A stretch of 6,432 nucleotides of DNA from Sedimentisphaerales bacterium (GCA_030640865.1 DAOWIP010000460.1:1-6432); one strand, 5' to 3'. Shown: positions 1 to 5,990, counted from the stretch's first letter. Notes: generated by a model not told the origin, from the sequence alone. Translations and numbers: made by a program.

Positions 1-464
1 AACGAATCATGGGACCCGACAACAACCATATCATCTATCAGACAGGGCGGTGCTTCCACGGCGTCCTGAGTCTGAAAAGACCATACTTTTCGGCCGGTTT
101 TTTGCTCAACCGCATATACGCGGCCATCGTCCGAACCGAAAAAAACCAGCCCATCGCTAATTACGGCGGAAGACTTGATTTCGCCTTCTGTCTTAAATGA
201 CCAGTATAGCGACAGATTATCAGCGAGTGAGCCACCTGCGACGCCACTTAGCCCCTGATCGGCCCGAAATATCGGCCAACGACCAGACAGGACTATCGGC
301 TTATCAGGCGAAATTGTGTCGGCCGAGGTGCCGTTTGCATCTGTGTTATCTGATATTTCAGAGCCGGATGGGGGGGGATTAGTCTTGACCAGATATGCTG
401 TAACGGTTACAAGTAAAGCAGTCAGGATGATGATAAAGGTCAGCTTGTTTGCTGTAATTTCCAT
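1..464 (-). CDS. Membrane-anchored PQQ-like beta-propeller protein, N-terminal part (partial)
   Basis: An open frame begins at the ATG at 464 and runs leftward for 154 codons without a stop, so the C-terminus lies outside the window. Residues 8-26 are a hydrophobic segment, either a signal anchor or an uncleaved signal peptide. Residues 29-60 form a Pro/Ser/Asp/Thr-rich linker. Then 'RWPIFRADQGLSG' (62-74) starts a BamB-type propeller, and the strand pattern 'GRVYAVEQKTGRKVWSF' (114-130) is a typical PQQ repeat. By family analogy it should lie outside the cytoplasm, tethered to the inner membrane, with an unknown ligand. The start has only a weak GGA upstream, but the membrane segment directly after it supports the choice. 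Eight consecutive C residues on the coding strand encode Pro30-32 just after the membrane segment. It diverges from the gene at 609. Family assignment is confident; function is unknown. Confidence 0.82.
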   Translation of the reverse strand, partial: MEITANKLTFIIILTALLVTVTAYLVKTNPPPSGSEISDNTDANGTSADTISPDKPIVLSGRWPIFRADQGLSGVAGGSLADNLSLYWSFKTEGEIKSSAVISDGLVFFGSDDGRVYAVEQKTGRKVWSFQTQDAVEAPPCLIDDMVVVGSHDS

Positions 465-608
465 ACTGGTATATTATTTCCGAAATTGTCAGGTAAATCA
501 ACTTGAATGTATCGCCGCCGTCTTGGCGACATCTTTGACCTTTGCCGGCGAGACGCCAGCGGTACAAAAACCCCGGCGAAGCCGGGTTAAGTTAAACGGA
601 ATTTTCTA
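465..608. promoter_or_regulatory. Divergent intergenic region with clustered hairpins
   Basis: This 144-bp space separates two divergent beta-propeller genes and should hold both promoters. I find no convincing -35/-10 pair on either strand. TTGTCA at 487-492 followed 16 bases later by TGTATC is only a weak plus-strand candidate. Three short inverted repeats lie in a row: TCGCC/GGCGA (512-516 with 525-529), GGCG/CGCC (547-550 with 554-557) and CCCGGC/GCCGGG (572-577 with 581-586). The start at 609 has only GGA at 598-600 as a possible ribosome site. Confidence 0.45.
565..588 (-). terminator. Terminator-like hairpin or leader attenuator on the minus strand
   Basis: Read on the minus strand, AACCCGGC, a TTC loop and GCCGGG are followed by GTTTTTG. 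This is the form of an intrinsic terminator: a 6-bp GC stem (8 bp with one bulge) and a run of five T. It lies upstream of the minus-strand gene starting at 464, so it would act either as an attenuator in that gene's leader or as a block to antisense transcripts from the 609 operon. It could equally be a member of a dispersed hairpin repeat family. Confidence 0.35.
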
Positions 609-1835
609 ATGATAAAAATCAAAACAATGATAATAGTAGCGTTTTTGAGCCTTTTGCTCACCAATTTAGTATGTAATGCCGATGACTGGCCCCAGTTTCG
701 CGGTCCCAATCGTGACGGCAAATCAGCCGAGACGGGCCTGTTGAAGAAGTGGCCGGAGGGCGGGCCGAAAGAGTTATGGCACTGTGAAGGGCTGGGTAAG
801 GGCTACTCTTCGGCCGCTATATCAAAGGGGCTTATTTACACTACCGGTCTGCTCGACAAAGAGGGTGTTCTGTTCGCATTTGATCTGAACGGCAATCTCC
901 AATGGAAGGTGAATTACGGCACAGAATGGTATCGTTCCCACGCCGGTACCCATACCACGCCTACAATAGATGGAGAACGGCTCTATCTCATCAGCGGCTA
1001 TGGCCGAATCGCCTGTTACAATGCGAAAAACGGTGAACGGATATGGTACGTTGATACATTGGAAAAGTTCCGGGGCAGGAATATCAGTTGGGGCATCGCT
1101 GAATCTCTTTTAATCGACGGCAGTAAAATAATCTGTACACCCGGCGGCAAAGACGCCACTGTTGTCGCCCTCGATAAAATGACCGGAAAAACTATATGGA
1201 CCAGCCGTGGCTTGAGTGAAAAATCAGCCTATTGCTCGCCCGTTCTAATCGAAAAAGGCTCAAATCGATTACTTATAACAATGGTCCAGAGATCAATTGT
1301 CTGTATGGATATTGATAGCGGCAGAAGCTACTGGCGGATTCCCAACAAAGTAAGCCACGACATCTCTGCCGTCAGTCCTCTCTATATAGACGGTCTTCTC
1401 TATGTTACTCACGGCTATAGACAAGGGGGGAAAATGTTTGAACTGTCGCCGGATGGTATCGGTTATACTAAAAAATGGGTTGAGAAAACCCTTGACGTAC
1501 ATCACGGCGGTGTACTTCTTGTGGACGGTAATATTCACGGGGCAAGCACAAGGGGTAGATGGATATGTCTGGAACCGGCAACCGGAAAGGTATTATATCA
1601 GGATCGATTAGTAGGCAAGGGTTCGGCCATTTATGCCGACGGTATGTTGTATTGCTATGGTGAAAGTGGTAAGCTTGGCCTGGTCAAAGCAACCCCAACG
1701 GGTTATGAGATGGTAAGCTCATTTAAGATAACCAGGGGCAGTCGCGAACATTGGGGCCATCCGTCTATTTCCGATGGCCGTCTTTATATCCGCCACGGCG
1801 ATGTGCTCATGGCCTATGATATTAAAGGTAACTAA
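609..1835 (+). CDS. Exported PQQ-like (BamB-type) beta-propeller repeat protein
   Basis: A 408-residue protein of the outer-membrane-assembly-factor BamB/PQQ-repeat superfamily. Residues 1-24 are a signal peptide: Lys3 and Lys5, a hydrophobic core at 7-21, and a likely cut after 'CNA' at 24. 'DWPQFRGPNRDG' (26-37) is the opening motif seen in many planctomycetal propeller proteins. Repeat strands of the form 'A-x-D-x-x-x-G-x-x-x-W' recur near 89-99, 135-147, 176-187, 221-232, 318-330 and 402-408, which fits a seven- or eight-bladed propeller filling the whole protein. No residues of PQQ alcohol dehydrogenases are evident, so it is probably a binding or scaffold protein in the periplasm; no ligand can be named. 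Its stop is one base before the sugar kinase start, so the two are surely co-transcribed. The ribosome site is weak; the start is set by the signal peptide. Confidence 0.88.
   Translation: MIKIKTMIIVAFLSLLLTNLVCNADDWPQFRGPNRDGKSAETGLLKKWPEGGPKELWHCEGLGKGYSSAAISKGLIYTTGLLDKEGVLFAFDLNGNLQWKVNYGTEWYRSHAGTHTTPTIDGERLYLISGYGRIACYNAKNGERIWYVDTLEKFRGRNISWGIAESLLIDGSKIICTPGGKDATVVALDKMTGKTIWTSRGLSEKSAYCSPVLIEKGSNRLLITMVQRSIVCMDIDSGRSYWRIPNKVSHDISAVSPLYIDGLLYVTHGYRQGGKMFELSPDGIGYTKKWVEKTLDVHHGGVLLVDGNIHGASTRGRWICLEPATGKVLYQDRLVGKGSAIYADGMLYCYGESGKLGLVKATPTGYEMVSSFKITRGSREHWGHPSISDGRLYIRHGDVLMAYDIKGN
1824..1829 (+). promoter_or_regulatory. Ribosome binding site that sets the sugar kinase start
   Basis: AAAGGT lies eight bases (1829-1836) upstream of the ATG at 1837, counted from the end of its AGG. 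It favours that ATG over an upstream in-frame ATG at 1774, which would overlap the preceding gene by 62 bases and add 21 residues unlike a kinase N-terminus. Confidence 0.6.
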
Positions 1836-1836
1836 T

Positions 1837-2985
1837 ATGATTGACGTTGTAAAATATCAGTCGATAAAACCAGCCGATCAATGCCGGTATGACGGTGTTT
1901 CATTGGGAGAAGTGATGTTGCGTCTTGACCCCAGAGACGTTCCAACAGCCCGCGTCCGGGACCATATCCGCGTTTCGCAGGGTGGTGGTGAGACCAATGT
2001 GGCCTGCGGTTTGGCTTATACCTTCGGCCTCCGGACCGCTGTTTTAACCGCTCTGATCGCCGACCCGATTGGAGAAAACATTCGCAATCAGATGCGCGAG
2101 GCTGGTGTTGAAACCGGTAAGATAATCTGGTGGAACACCAATCTTGACGGAACCGGATATTCCACCGACAAAAAAGGTACAATCTGTAACGGCATTAATT
2201 TTACTTATAACGGTAGCGGTGTCCTGCCTTCTGATACCACATATTATCGCGGCAACAGCGCCGCCCGCCTGATGGAACCTGATGATTACGACTTCGATAA
2301 ATTATTTGCTGAGGAGCAGGTCAGAGTGTTCAATACCGGTGGTATCTTCACCTTGATTGGCCCAAAGACAGCGGAGTTGGCTATCGAGGCCGCCCGAAAG
2401 GCTGCCGAACACGGCACTTTCGTCTCTGCCGATCTGAATTACCGTTCGAAGGTCGAACCTGACAAAGAGCGGGCAAGATCGATAAATCGCAGGCTTGTGC
2501 CTTTTTTGGGTATGTTGGTTGGTAACGACTCGGATTTGGCCGATGCGCTCGGCTACGAGACCAGGGTGCCCAAAAACGCTTCTTATGCGGAATGGGCACA
2601 GGCGTATAAAGAGACAGCGGTCCATGTAGCCAAAGATTGGCCTAATTTGAGTTTAATTGGAACCCAATGGCGAGGTGCTCATAATGCTGACCTGATAAGC
2701 TGGGGAGCGGTTTTGTACGATGCTCTCAACGATAAATTTTATGAGGCTCCTCTGCGTGAGAAAGTCCCCATTCGTGACCGTACCGGCGGCGGAGATTCTT
2801 TTGCCTCAGGTGTACTTGCCGCCCTGCTTCAGGGCCGGAACCTGGAGACTGCCGTTAATTGGGGCGCTGCTCACGGTATTCTGGTACAGGAAATTCCCGG
2901 TGATATAACAATGGTTAACCAGAAAGCCGTCGAAGCCGAGGCCAAACGCGCCCTCGCCGGCGGCGGTGTTAAAGCCGTGCGGTAA
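1837..2985 (+). CDS. PfkB-family sugar kinase, 2-keto-3-deoxygluconate kinase-like
   Basis: A 382-residue cytoplasmic ribokinase/PfkB-family protein. The first strand with 'VSLGE' is at 21-25 and the substrate-side glycine motif 'QGGGETNVA' at 48-56. 'NTGGIFTLIG' (166-175), 'DLNYR' (199-203) and the 'GND' motif (229-231) follow. The PfkB signature 'DRTGGGDSFASG' is at 314-325, with Asp320 as the expected catalytic base and Gly317-319 as the anion hole. The 'DRxGGGDSFA' form and the 'DLNYR' segment are typical of 2-dehydro-3-deoxygluconokinases, which phosphorylate KDG with ATP to KDPG in uronate or pectin breakdown. The family call is firm, but the exact substrate is an inference: fructo-, ribo- or another sugar kinase specificity is possible. 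It is somewhat long for the family (usually about 310-350), with extra sequence at 1-20 and between the 'GND' and 'GGGD' motifs. It is the second gene of the operon with the propeller gene, and no KDPG aldolase is in the window. Confidence 0.85.
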   Translation: MIDVVKYQSIKPADQCRYDGVSLGEVMLRLDPRDVPTARVRDHIRVSQGGGETNVACGLAYTFGLRTAVLTALIADPIGENIRNQMREAGVETGKIIWWNTNLDGTGYSTDKKGTICNGINFTYNGSGVLPSDTTYYRGNSAARLMEPDDYDFDKLFAEEQVRVFNTGGIFTLIGPKTAELAIEAARKAAEHGTFVSADLNYRSKVEPDKERARSINRRLVPFLGMLVGNDSDLADALGYETRVPKNASYAEWAQAYKETAVHVAKDWPNLSLIGTQWRGAHNADLISWGAVLYDALNDKFYEAPLREKVPIRDRTGGGDSFASGVLAALLQGRNLETAVNWGAAHGILVQEIPGDITMVNQKAVEAEAKRALAGGGVKAVR

Positions 2986-2990
2986 GCTCT

Positions 2991-3080
2991 CTACTTTCCA
3001 CTTACATCTACGCAGACCAGGTCCCCGCGGGCGTTGCGGGCATAGATACGGCCGCCGGAGAGTACGGGGACCGTCCAGCA
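2991..3080 (-). repeat. Diverged direct repeat, copy 1 (3' end of downstream paralog)
   Basis: This 90-base segment aligns without gaps to 4283-4372. I count 14 differences, about 84% identity, and each is a third-position transition, or in the stop codon TAG versus TAA. It is a remnant of the tandem gene duplication, held by protein-level constraint. Confidence 0.75.
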
Positions 3081-4268
3081 CTTGCCCCTGAGAATCTGTG
3101 CCTGGGAAATCACCTCGAATTTTTCGGGATCGGCCGGGGCGATAATCAGTTTGCCTTTCTCGCTTAAAACAATCAACTTACCAGAGGCGCACATAAGCGA
3201 ACCCATACCCAGACCGTCCTTGGTCCACTTTACGATGCCGGTCTGAAATTCCAGGCACTTCAGTTTCGAGCGGTCAAAGCCGTAGATAAATCCCTTCCAG
3301 AGCACCGAATTATTGAATTGATTAGACATTGCCCTGTTTTTCCAGAGCTTCCGGGGCTTGCCGTTTTCGATCCTGAATAGTGCGCACCCTGTGTTGTTTC
3401 CCGTCGAGATAAAAATATAATCATCCTGGACGATCGGGTCCGTGGAATTTTCGTCATACTTGGTTGTCCAGCCAACCTGCCAGAGTTTTTGGCCGTTGTC
3501 CGACTTTAGCCCGACGATTGAGCTGATATTGAGCAGGGCCACACAATCTTGCCCATCCATATTGTAAGGTACAGGTGTGGCATACCCGGTTGTTCCTTTG
3601 CCGTTTTGCCAGATGACCCGGCCGCTGTGTTTGTCCAGTGCCATTCCAGCCGTGCCGGCATTCAGTATCAGCAACTCGCCAATAACCAACGGCGAGCCGG
3701 CAAAGTACCAGTTGGGCAGTTTAACGCCTGATTCATCGACCAGATTTTTATACCAGACCACCTGTCCCGTTTCCGCATTCAGACAATAAAGATCGCCCTT
3801 TTTACTGAGGGTGTAAACGATGTTACCATCTACGGTAGGCGTTGCGCCGGGTCCGCCTTCGTGTTGTTTTGGGAACACAGGACATGGATAGGATTTCCTC
3901 CAGATTTCCCGGCCCGTATGAGCGTCCAGACAATAAATAATATCTTTATGTTCTTTCTCTTTTTTATCTCCTTTTTTACCGGTATTGCCCATCGTGTAGA
4001 TGCGCCCGCGGCTGACCGCTATTGATGAAAAGCCGGTTCCAATAGATTTTTTCCAGAGTATTTTTGGGCCGTCCTCAGGCCAACGCGTCTGCCATCCCGT
4101 CTCGCTCGAAATACCATTATGATGGGGACCGTGCCAGTTGGGCCAATCAACGGATGCCCCCTTGCTGAGCGCATAAGCGCTATTGCAGCTTATGACCAAA
4201 AACAGACACCCTATGAATGCCACTATCAACGCTAAAACACATTGCCGATTCGATAAAAGTGCTTTCAT
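2991..4268 (-). CDS. Exported PQQ-like beta-propeller protein, downstream tandem paralog
   Basis: A 425-residue BamB/PQQ-repeat protein. The ATG at 4268 is chosen because AGAGGA lies six bases upstream and a signal sequence follows; longer in-frame starts would run into the neighbouring gene. The hydrophobic segment spans 9-27. 'VISC' (25-28) satisfies a lipobox, so it may be a lipoprotein with Cys28 acylated; cleavage after 'AYA' (31-33) is the alternative. 'DWPNWHGPHHNGIS' is at 41-54. A charged loop, 'NTGKKGDKKEKEHKDI', is at 85-100 between the first propeller strands. Repeats such as 'YCLDAHTGREIW' and 'YCLNAETGQVVWY' follow to the C-terminus. It closely resembles the gene immediately upstream across its whole length, so the pair arose by tandem duplication. 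Its stop is five bases from the stop of the convergent sugar kinase gene. Function is unknown beyond a likely extracytoplasmic binding or scaffold role. Confidence 0.87.
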   Translation of the reverse strand: MKALLSNRQCVLALIVAFIGCLFLVISCNSAYALSKGASVDWPNWHGPHHNGISSETGWQTRWPEDGPKILWKKSIGTGFSSIAVSRGRIYTMGNTGKKGDKKEKEHKDIIYCLDAHTGREIWRKSYPCPVFPKQHEGGPGATPTVDGNIVYTLSKKGDLYCLNAETGQVVWYKNLVDESGVKLPNWYFAGSPLVIGELLILNAGTAGMALDKHSGRVIWQNGKGTTGYATPVPYNMDGQDCVALLNISSIVGLKSDNGQKLWQVGWTTKYDENSTDPIVQDDYIFISTGNNTGCALFRIENGKPRKLWKNRAMSNQFNNSVLWKGFIYGFDRSKLKCLEFQTGIVKWTKDGLGMGSLMCASGKLIVLSEKGKLIIAPADPEKFEVISQAQILRGKCWTVPVLSGGRIYARNARGDLVCVDVSGK

Positions 4269-4274
4269 GTTTAA

Positions 4275-4280
4275 TCCTCT
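4275..4280 (-). promoter_or_regulatory. Ribosome binding site of the downstream paralog
   Basis: AGAGGA on the minus strand, six bases before the ATG at 4268, lies wholly within the 14-bp gap after the stop of the upstream paralog. This supports both the start choice and translation from a shared mRNA. Confidence 0.7.
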
Positions 4281-4282
4281 TG

Positions 4283-4372
4283 TTATTTCCCGCTCACGTC
4301 CACACAAACCAGGTCCCCGCGGGCATTGCGGGCATAGATGCGGCCGCCGGAAAGCACAGGGACCGTCCAGCA
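4283..4372 (-). repeat. Diverged direct repeat, copy 2 (3' end of upstream paralog)
   Basis: This is the partner of 2991-3080. It encodes the same 29 C-terminal residues with 13 synonymous codon differences and a different stop codon. A second well-conserved nucleotide block between the paralogs covers the charged loop, near 3931-4042 and 5250-5361. Confidence 0.75.
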
Positions 4373-5581
4373 TCGACCTTGCAGAATCCGGGCCTGGGCG
4401 ATGGGGTGATATTTTTCCGGTGTGGCCGGGGCGATAATCAATTTGCCTTTTTCACTTAATATAATCATCCGACCGTCGAAGGTCATCATTAGTGAGCCTT
4501 TACCCAGGTCATCGGCGGCCCATTTCTCCTGTCCATCCTGGTAATCCACGCATTTGAATTTTGAATCATCAAAGCCGTACAGGTAGCCCTGCCACAGAAT
4601 ACTGCTGTTCAAATGACAGCACATTGATTTATTACGCCAGATTTGCTTGATAGAGCTGTTTTGTTGTAATTTCAATCGGGCGCAGCCTGTGCCCATACCG
4701 GAAGTGATAAATATTTCAAGGCTATGAGGAACTGATGGTGTGTCGATGATAATCGGGTCAGGTATATTTTCGTCATATCTGGTTTTCCAGGGGAATTGCC
4801 AGAGTTGCCTGCCGTCTTCCACCCTGATGCCATACATGGCTCGCGCACCGAAAATGGCCACACAGTCCACATTCCCCGTTTTGTAATGTACGGCCGTGGC
4901 ATAACCAGCCTGGGTTTTGCCATTCTGCCAAAGGACACGACCGGTCATTTTATCCAGCGCCACTCCGTTCGTGCCGGCATTGAGTATCAGTCTTTGGCCC
5001 ATCACCAGTGGTGAGCTGGCAAAACCCCAGCGGGGAGGCTTGATCCCCAGTTCTCGAGCTAATTGCCTCTGCCAGATCACCTTTCCCACTGTGGAATTCA
5101 GGCAAAATACATCCCCAGCTTTACTGAGGGTGTACACTTCCTCGCCGTTGACCGTTGGTGTGGCGCTGGGGCCACCCTCGTAGTTTTGAGGGTCCAGTCG
5201 GCAATTATATTCATGACGCCAAATCTCACGACCTGTTTTGGCATTCAGACAATAAACAATATCTTTATGCTCTTTTTCCTTCTTATCCCCTTTTTTGCCG
5301 GTATTGCCCATCGTATAGACCCGGCCGCCGCTGACAGACATGGATGAAAAACCGGTTCCAACCGAGGCCCTCCAGAGTATTTTTGGGTCGTCCAGAAGCC
5401 GGCCCGACTGCCAGTTTATTTCGTTGGAAATGCCGTTATGCCGAGGACCGCGCCAGTTGGGCCAATCGGTTGACGTTTTTTCTTCAGCCGCCTGAACGCT
5501 GCTGATAAAAACAAATACCACTATGACAAAGGACACTGTCTTTCTCAATATGGGCCTCCATCCTTGTTGGAAATGTTTCAT
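4283..5581 (-). CDS. Exported PQQ-like beta-propeller protein, upstream tandem paralog
   Basis: A BamB/PQQ-repeat protein of 432 residues from the ATG at 5581. Its signal peptide has basic residues at 9-14, a hydrophobic core at 16-28 and cleavage after 'VQA' at 31. 'DWPNWRGPRHNGIS' (39-52) opens the propeller. The Lys/Glu-rich loop 'NTGKKGDKKEKEHKDI' is at 93-108, and repeats such as 'YCLNAKTGREIW' continue to the end. The ATG has no Shine-Dalgarno. An in-frame TTG at 5548 has GGAGG six bases upstream and would give a 421-residue protein with a compact signal peptide, and may be the true start. The last 29 residues are identical to those of the downstream paralog. Unlike that paralog it has no lipobox. 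It is the first gene of a two-gene unit, and a putative terminator separates it from the carbohydrate-binding gene upstream. The ligand is unknown. Confidence 0.87.
   Translation of the reverse strand: MKHFQQGWRPILRKTVSFVIVVFVFISSVQAAEEKTSTDWPNWRGPRHNGISNEINWQSGRLLDDPKILWRASVGTGFSSMSVSGGRVYTMGNTGKKGDKKEKEHKDIVYCLNAKTGREIWRHEYNCRLDPQNYEGGPSATPTVNGEEVYTLSKAGDVFCLNSTVGKVIWQRQLARELGIKPPRWGFASSPLVMGQRLILNAGTNGVALDKMTGRVLWQNGKTQAGYATAVHYKTGNVDCVAIFGARAMYGIRVEDGRQLWQFPWKTRYDENIPDPIIIDTPSVPHSLEIFITSGMGTGCARLKLQQNSSIKQIWRNKSMCCHLNSSILWQGYLYGFDDSKFKCVDYQDGQEKWAADDLGKGSLMMTFDGRMIILSEKGKLIIAPATPEKYHPIAQARILQGRCWTVPVLSGGRIYARNARGDLVCVDVSGK
5555..5559 (-). promoter_or_regulatory. Possible ribosome binding site for an internal TTG start
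   Basis: GGAGG on the minus strand is followed six bases later by an in-frame TTG (5548-5546). The sequence after that TTG reads 'RKTVSFVIVVFVFISSVQA', a complete signal peptide. The ATG at 5581 lacks any comparable site, so this may be the real start of the upstream paralog. Confidence 0.5.
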
Positions 5582-5608
5582 CGTAATAGGATTTACCGCA
5601 CCGTATTA

Positions 5609-5626
5609 TTTGACGATACCGTCAAA
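5609..5626. promoter_or_regulatory. 18-bp palindrome upstream of the paralog pair (possible operator)
   Basis: TTTGACG and CGTCAAA form a perfect 7-bp inverted repeat around a 4-base centre. It sits about 30 bases upstream of the ATG at 5581 and downstream of the putative terminator, where the promoter of the paralog pair would be expected. It could be a regulator site or a small RNA hairpin. No clear -35/-10 pair was found beside it. Confidence 0.35.
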
Positions 5627-5641
5627 AGTCTAAAAAACGTA

Positions 5642-5696
5642 CAAAAACCAGCGTTTACGGCTTAATAATTAAGACACCTTGAACTTTTGACGCTGG
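5642..5696 (-). terminator. Putative intrinsic terminator of the CBM48 gene
   Basis: On the minus strand, CCAGCGT (5696-5690) pairs with ACGCTGG (5654-5648) and is followed directly by TTTTTG, and six bases later by another run of six T. The 35-base loop contains an inner palindrome, CTTAATTATTAAG (5673-5661). It begins about ten bases after the stop at 5705. The long loop makes it a weaker terminator than usual, but place, strand and T run agree. Confidence 0.45.
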
Positions 5697-5710
5697 CGTC
5701 TTATTTATTT
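5689..5710 (+). terminator. Short hairpin with T-rich tail on the plus strand
   Basis: GACGCTGGCGTC (5689-5700) is an inverted repeat followed on the plus strand by TTATTTATTT. The stem is only four to five base pairs and no plus-strand gene ends here. If it acts at all, it would limit transcripts entering the CBM48 gene antisense. It overlaps one arm of the minus-strand terminator candidate. Confidence 0.2.
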
Positions 5711-5980
5711 AATCTCGGCCAACGAATTTAAGGAGCCGAAAGAATTCAAGGCGTTATTGTGATTGTCAGGGTCTAATAGCCATTCATCATCGACCTGGAA
5801 CTTGTATTGGTAGCTACCAGCGGATAGCGGTATAGTAACGGCGTAACTGCCGTTTTTCTGCTTTCTCATCCGGACCGTCTCCCAATCGCTGAAATCCCCC
5901 GCTACACAAACCTTTTTGACACCGTTGCTGGTTTGTAGTACGAAACGAAATGTGTCTTTTTTGCGGCCTTTGGTAATCAT
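5705..5980 (-). CDS. Stand-alone glycogen-binding domain protein (CBM48 / AMPK-beta type)
   Basis: A 91-residue protein that is a single early-set immunoglobulin-like domain of the CBM48/AMPK-beta glycogen-binding family. 'VCVAGDFSDW' (24-33), 'GSYQYKFQVDDEW' (55-67), 'LLDPDN' (68-73) and 'FGSLNS' (81-86) match the family pattern in order. Trp33, Lys60, Trp67 and Asn85 fall at the places of the four carbohydrate-contacting residues of the AMPK beta subunit. There is no signal peptide and no catalytic domain, so it is probably cytoplasmic and binds glycogen or another alpha-glucan, perhaps as an adaptor for a partner encoded elsewhere. The ATG at 5980 has AAGGTGA three bases upstream. A candidate promoter lies at 6130-6157 and a putative terminator at 5642-5696, so it may be transcribed alone. 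The domain call is strong; the cellular role is not known. Confidence 0.88.
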   Translation of the reverse strand: MITKGRKKDTFRFVLQTSNGVKKVCVAGDFSDWETVRMRKQKNGSYAVTIPLSAGSYQYKFQVDDEWLLDPDNHNNALNSFGSLNSLAEIK

Positions 5981-5983
5981 ATT

Positions 5984-5990
5984 TCACCTT
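5984..5990 (-). promoter_or_regulatory. Ribosome binding site of the CBM48 gene
   Basis: AAGGTGA on the minus strand, three bases before the ATG at 5980, differs from the consensus AAGGAGG at two positions. It is one of the better Shine-Dalgarno sites in the window and supports this start over longer frames upstream. Confidence 0.65.

Noticed and set aside
9..609. Plus-strand open frames of 60-97 codons near the left edge
   Set aside because: They lie opposite the minus-strand propeller gene or across the hairpin region and have no ribosome site or recognisable protein pattern.
1774..1836. Extended start of the sugar kinase at 1774
   Set aside because: It would overlap the preceding gene by 62 bases; the ATG at 1837 has a good ribosome site and gives a normal kinase N-terminus.
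1832..2625. Antisense frames of 72-116 codons opposite the sugar kinase
   Set aside because: They are by-products of codon bias in a clear gene: Arg/Ser/Pro-rich with no family pattern.
3963..3990. A-rich stretch in the charged-loop coding region as a programmed frameshift site
   Set aside because: The runs of six A are not in the phase needed for a classical slippery heptamer, and both paralogs keep one frame throughout with no overlapping product.
4269..4373. Extended N-terminus of the downstream paralog
   Set aside because: The extra 35 residues are translated from the end of the upstream paralog in another frame; the ATG at 4268 has a strong ribosome site and a signal peptide.
609..5581. 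True PQQ-dependent dehydrogenases
   Set aside because: The repeats match the PQQ-like fold, but the proteins are about 400 residues and lack recognisable cofactor-binding and catalytic motifs of quinoprotein dehydrogenases.
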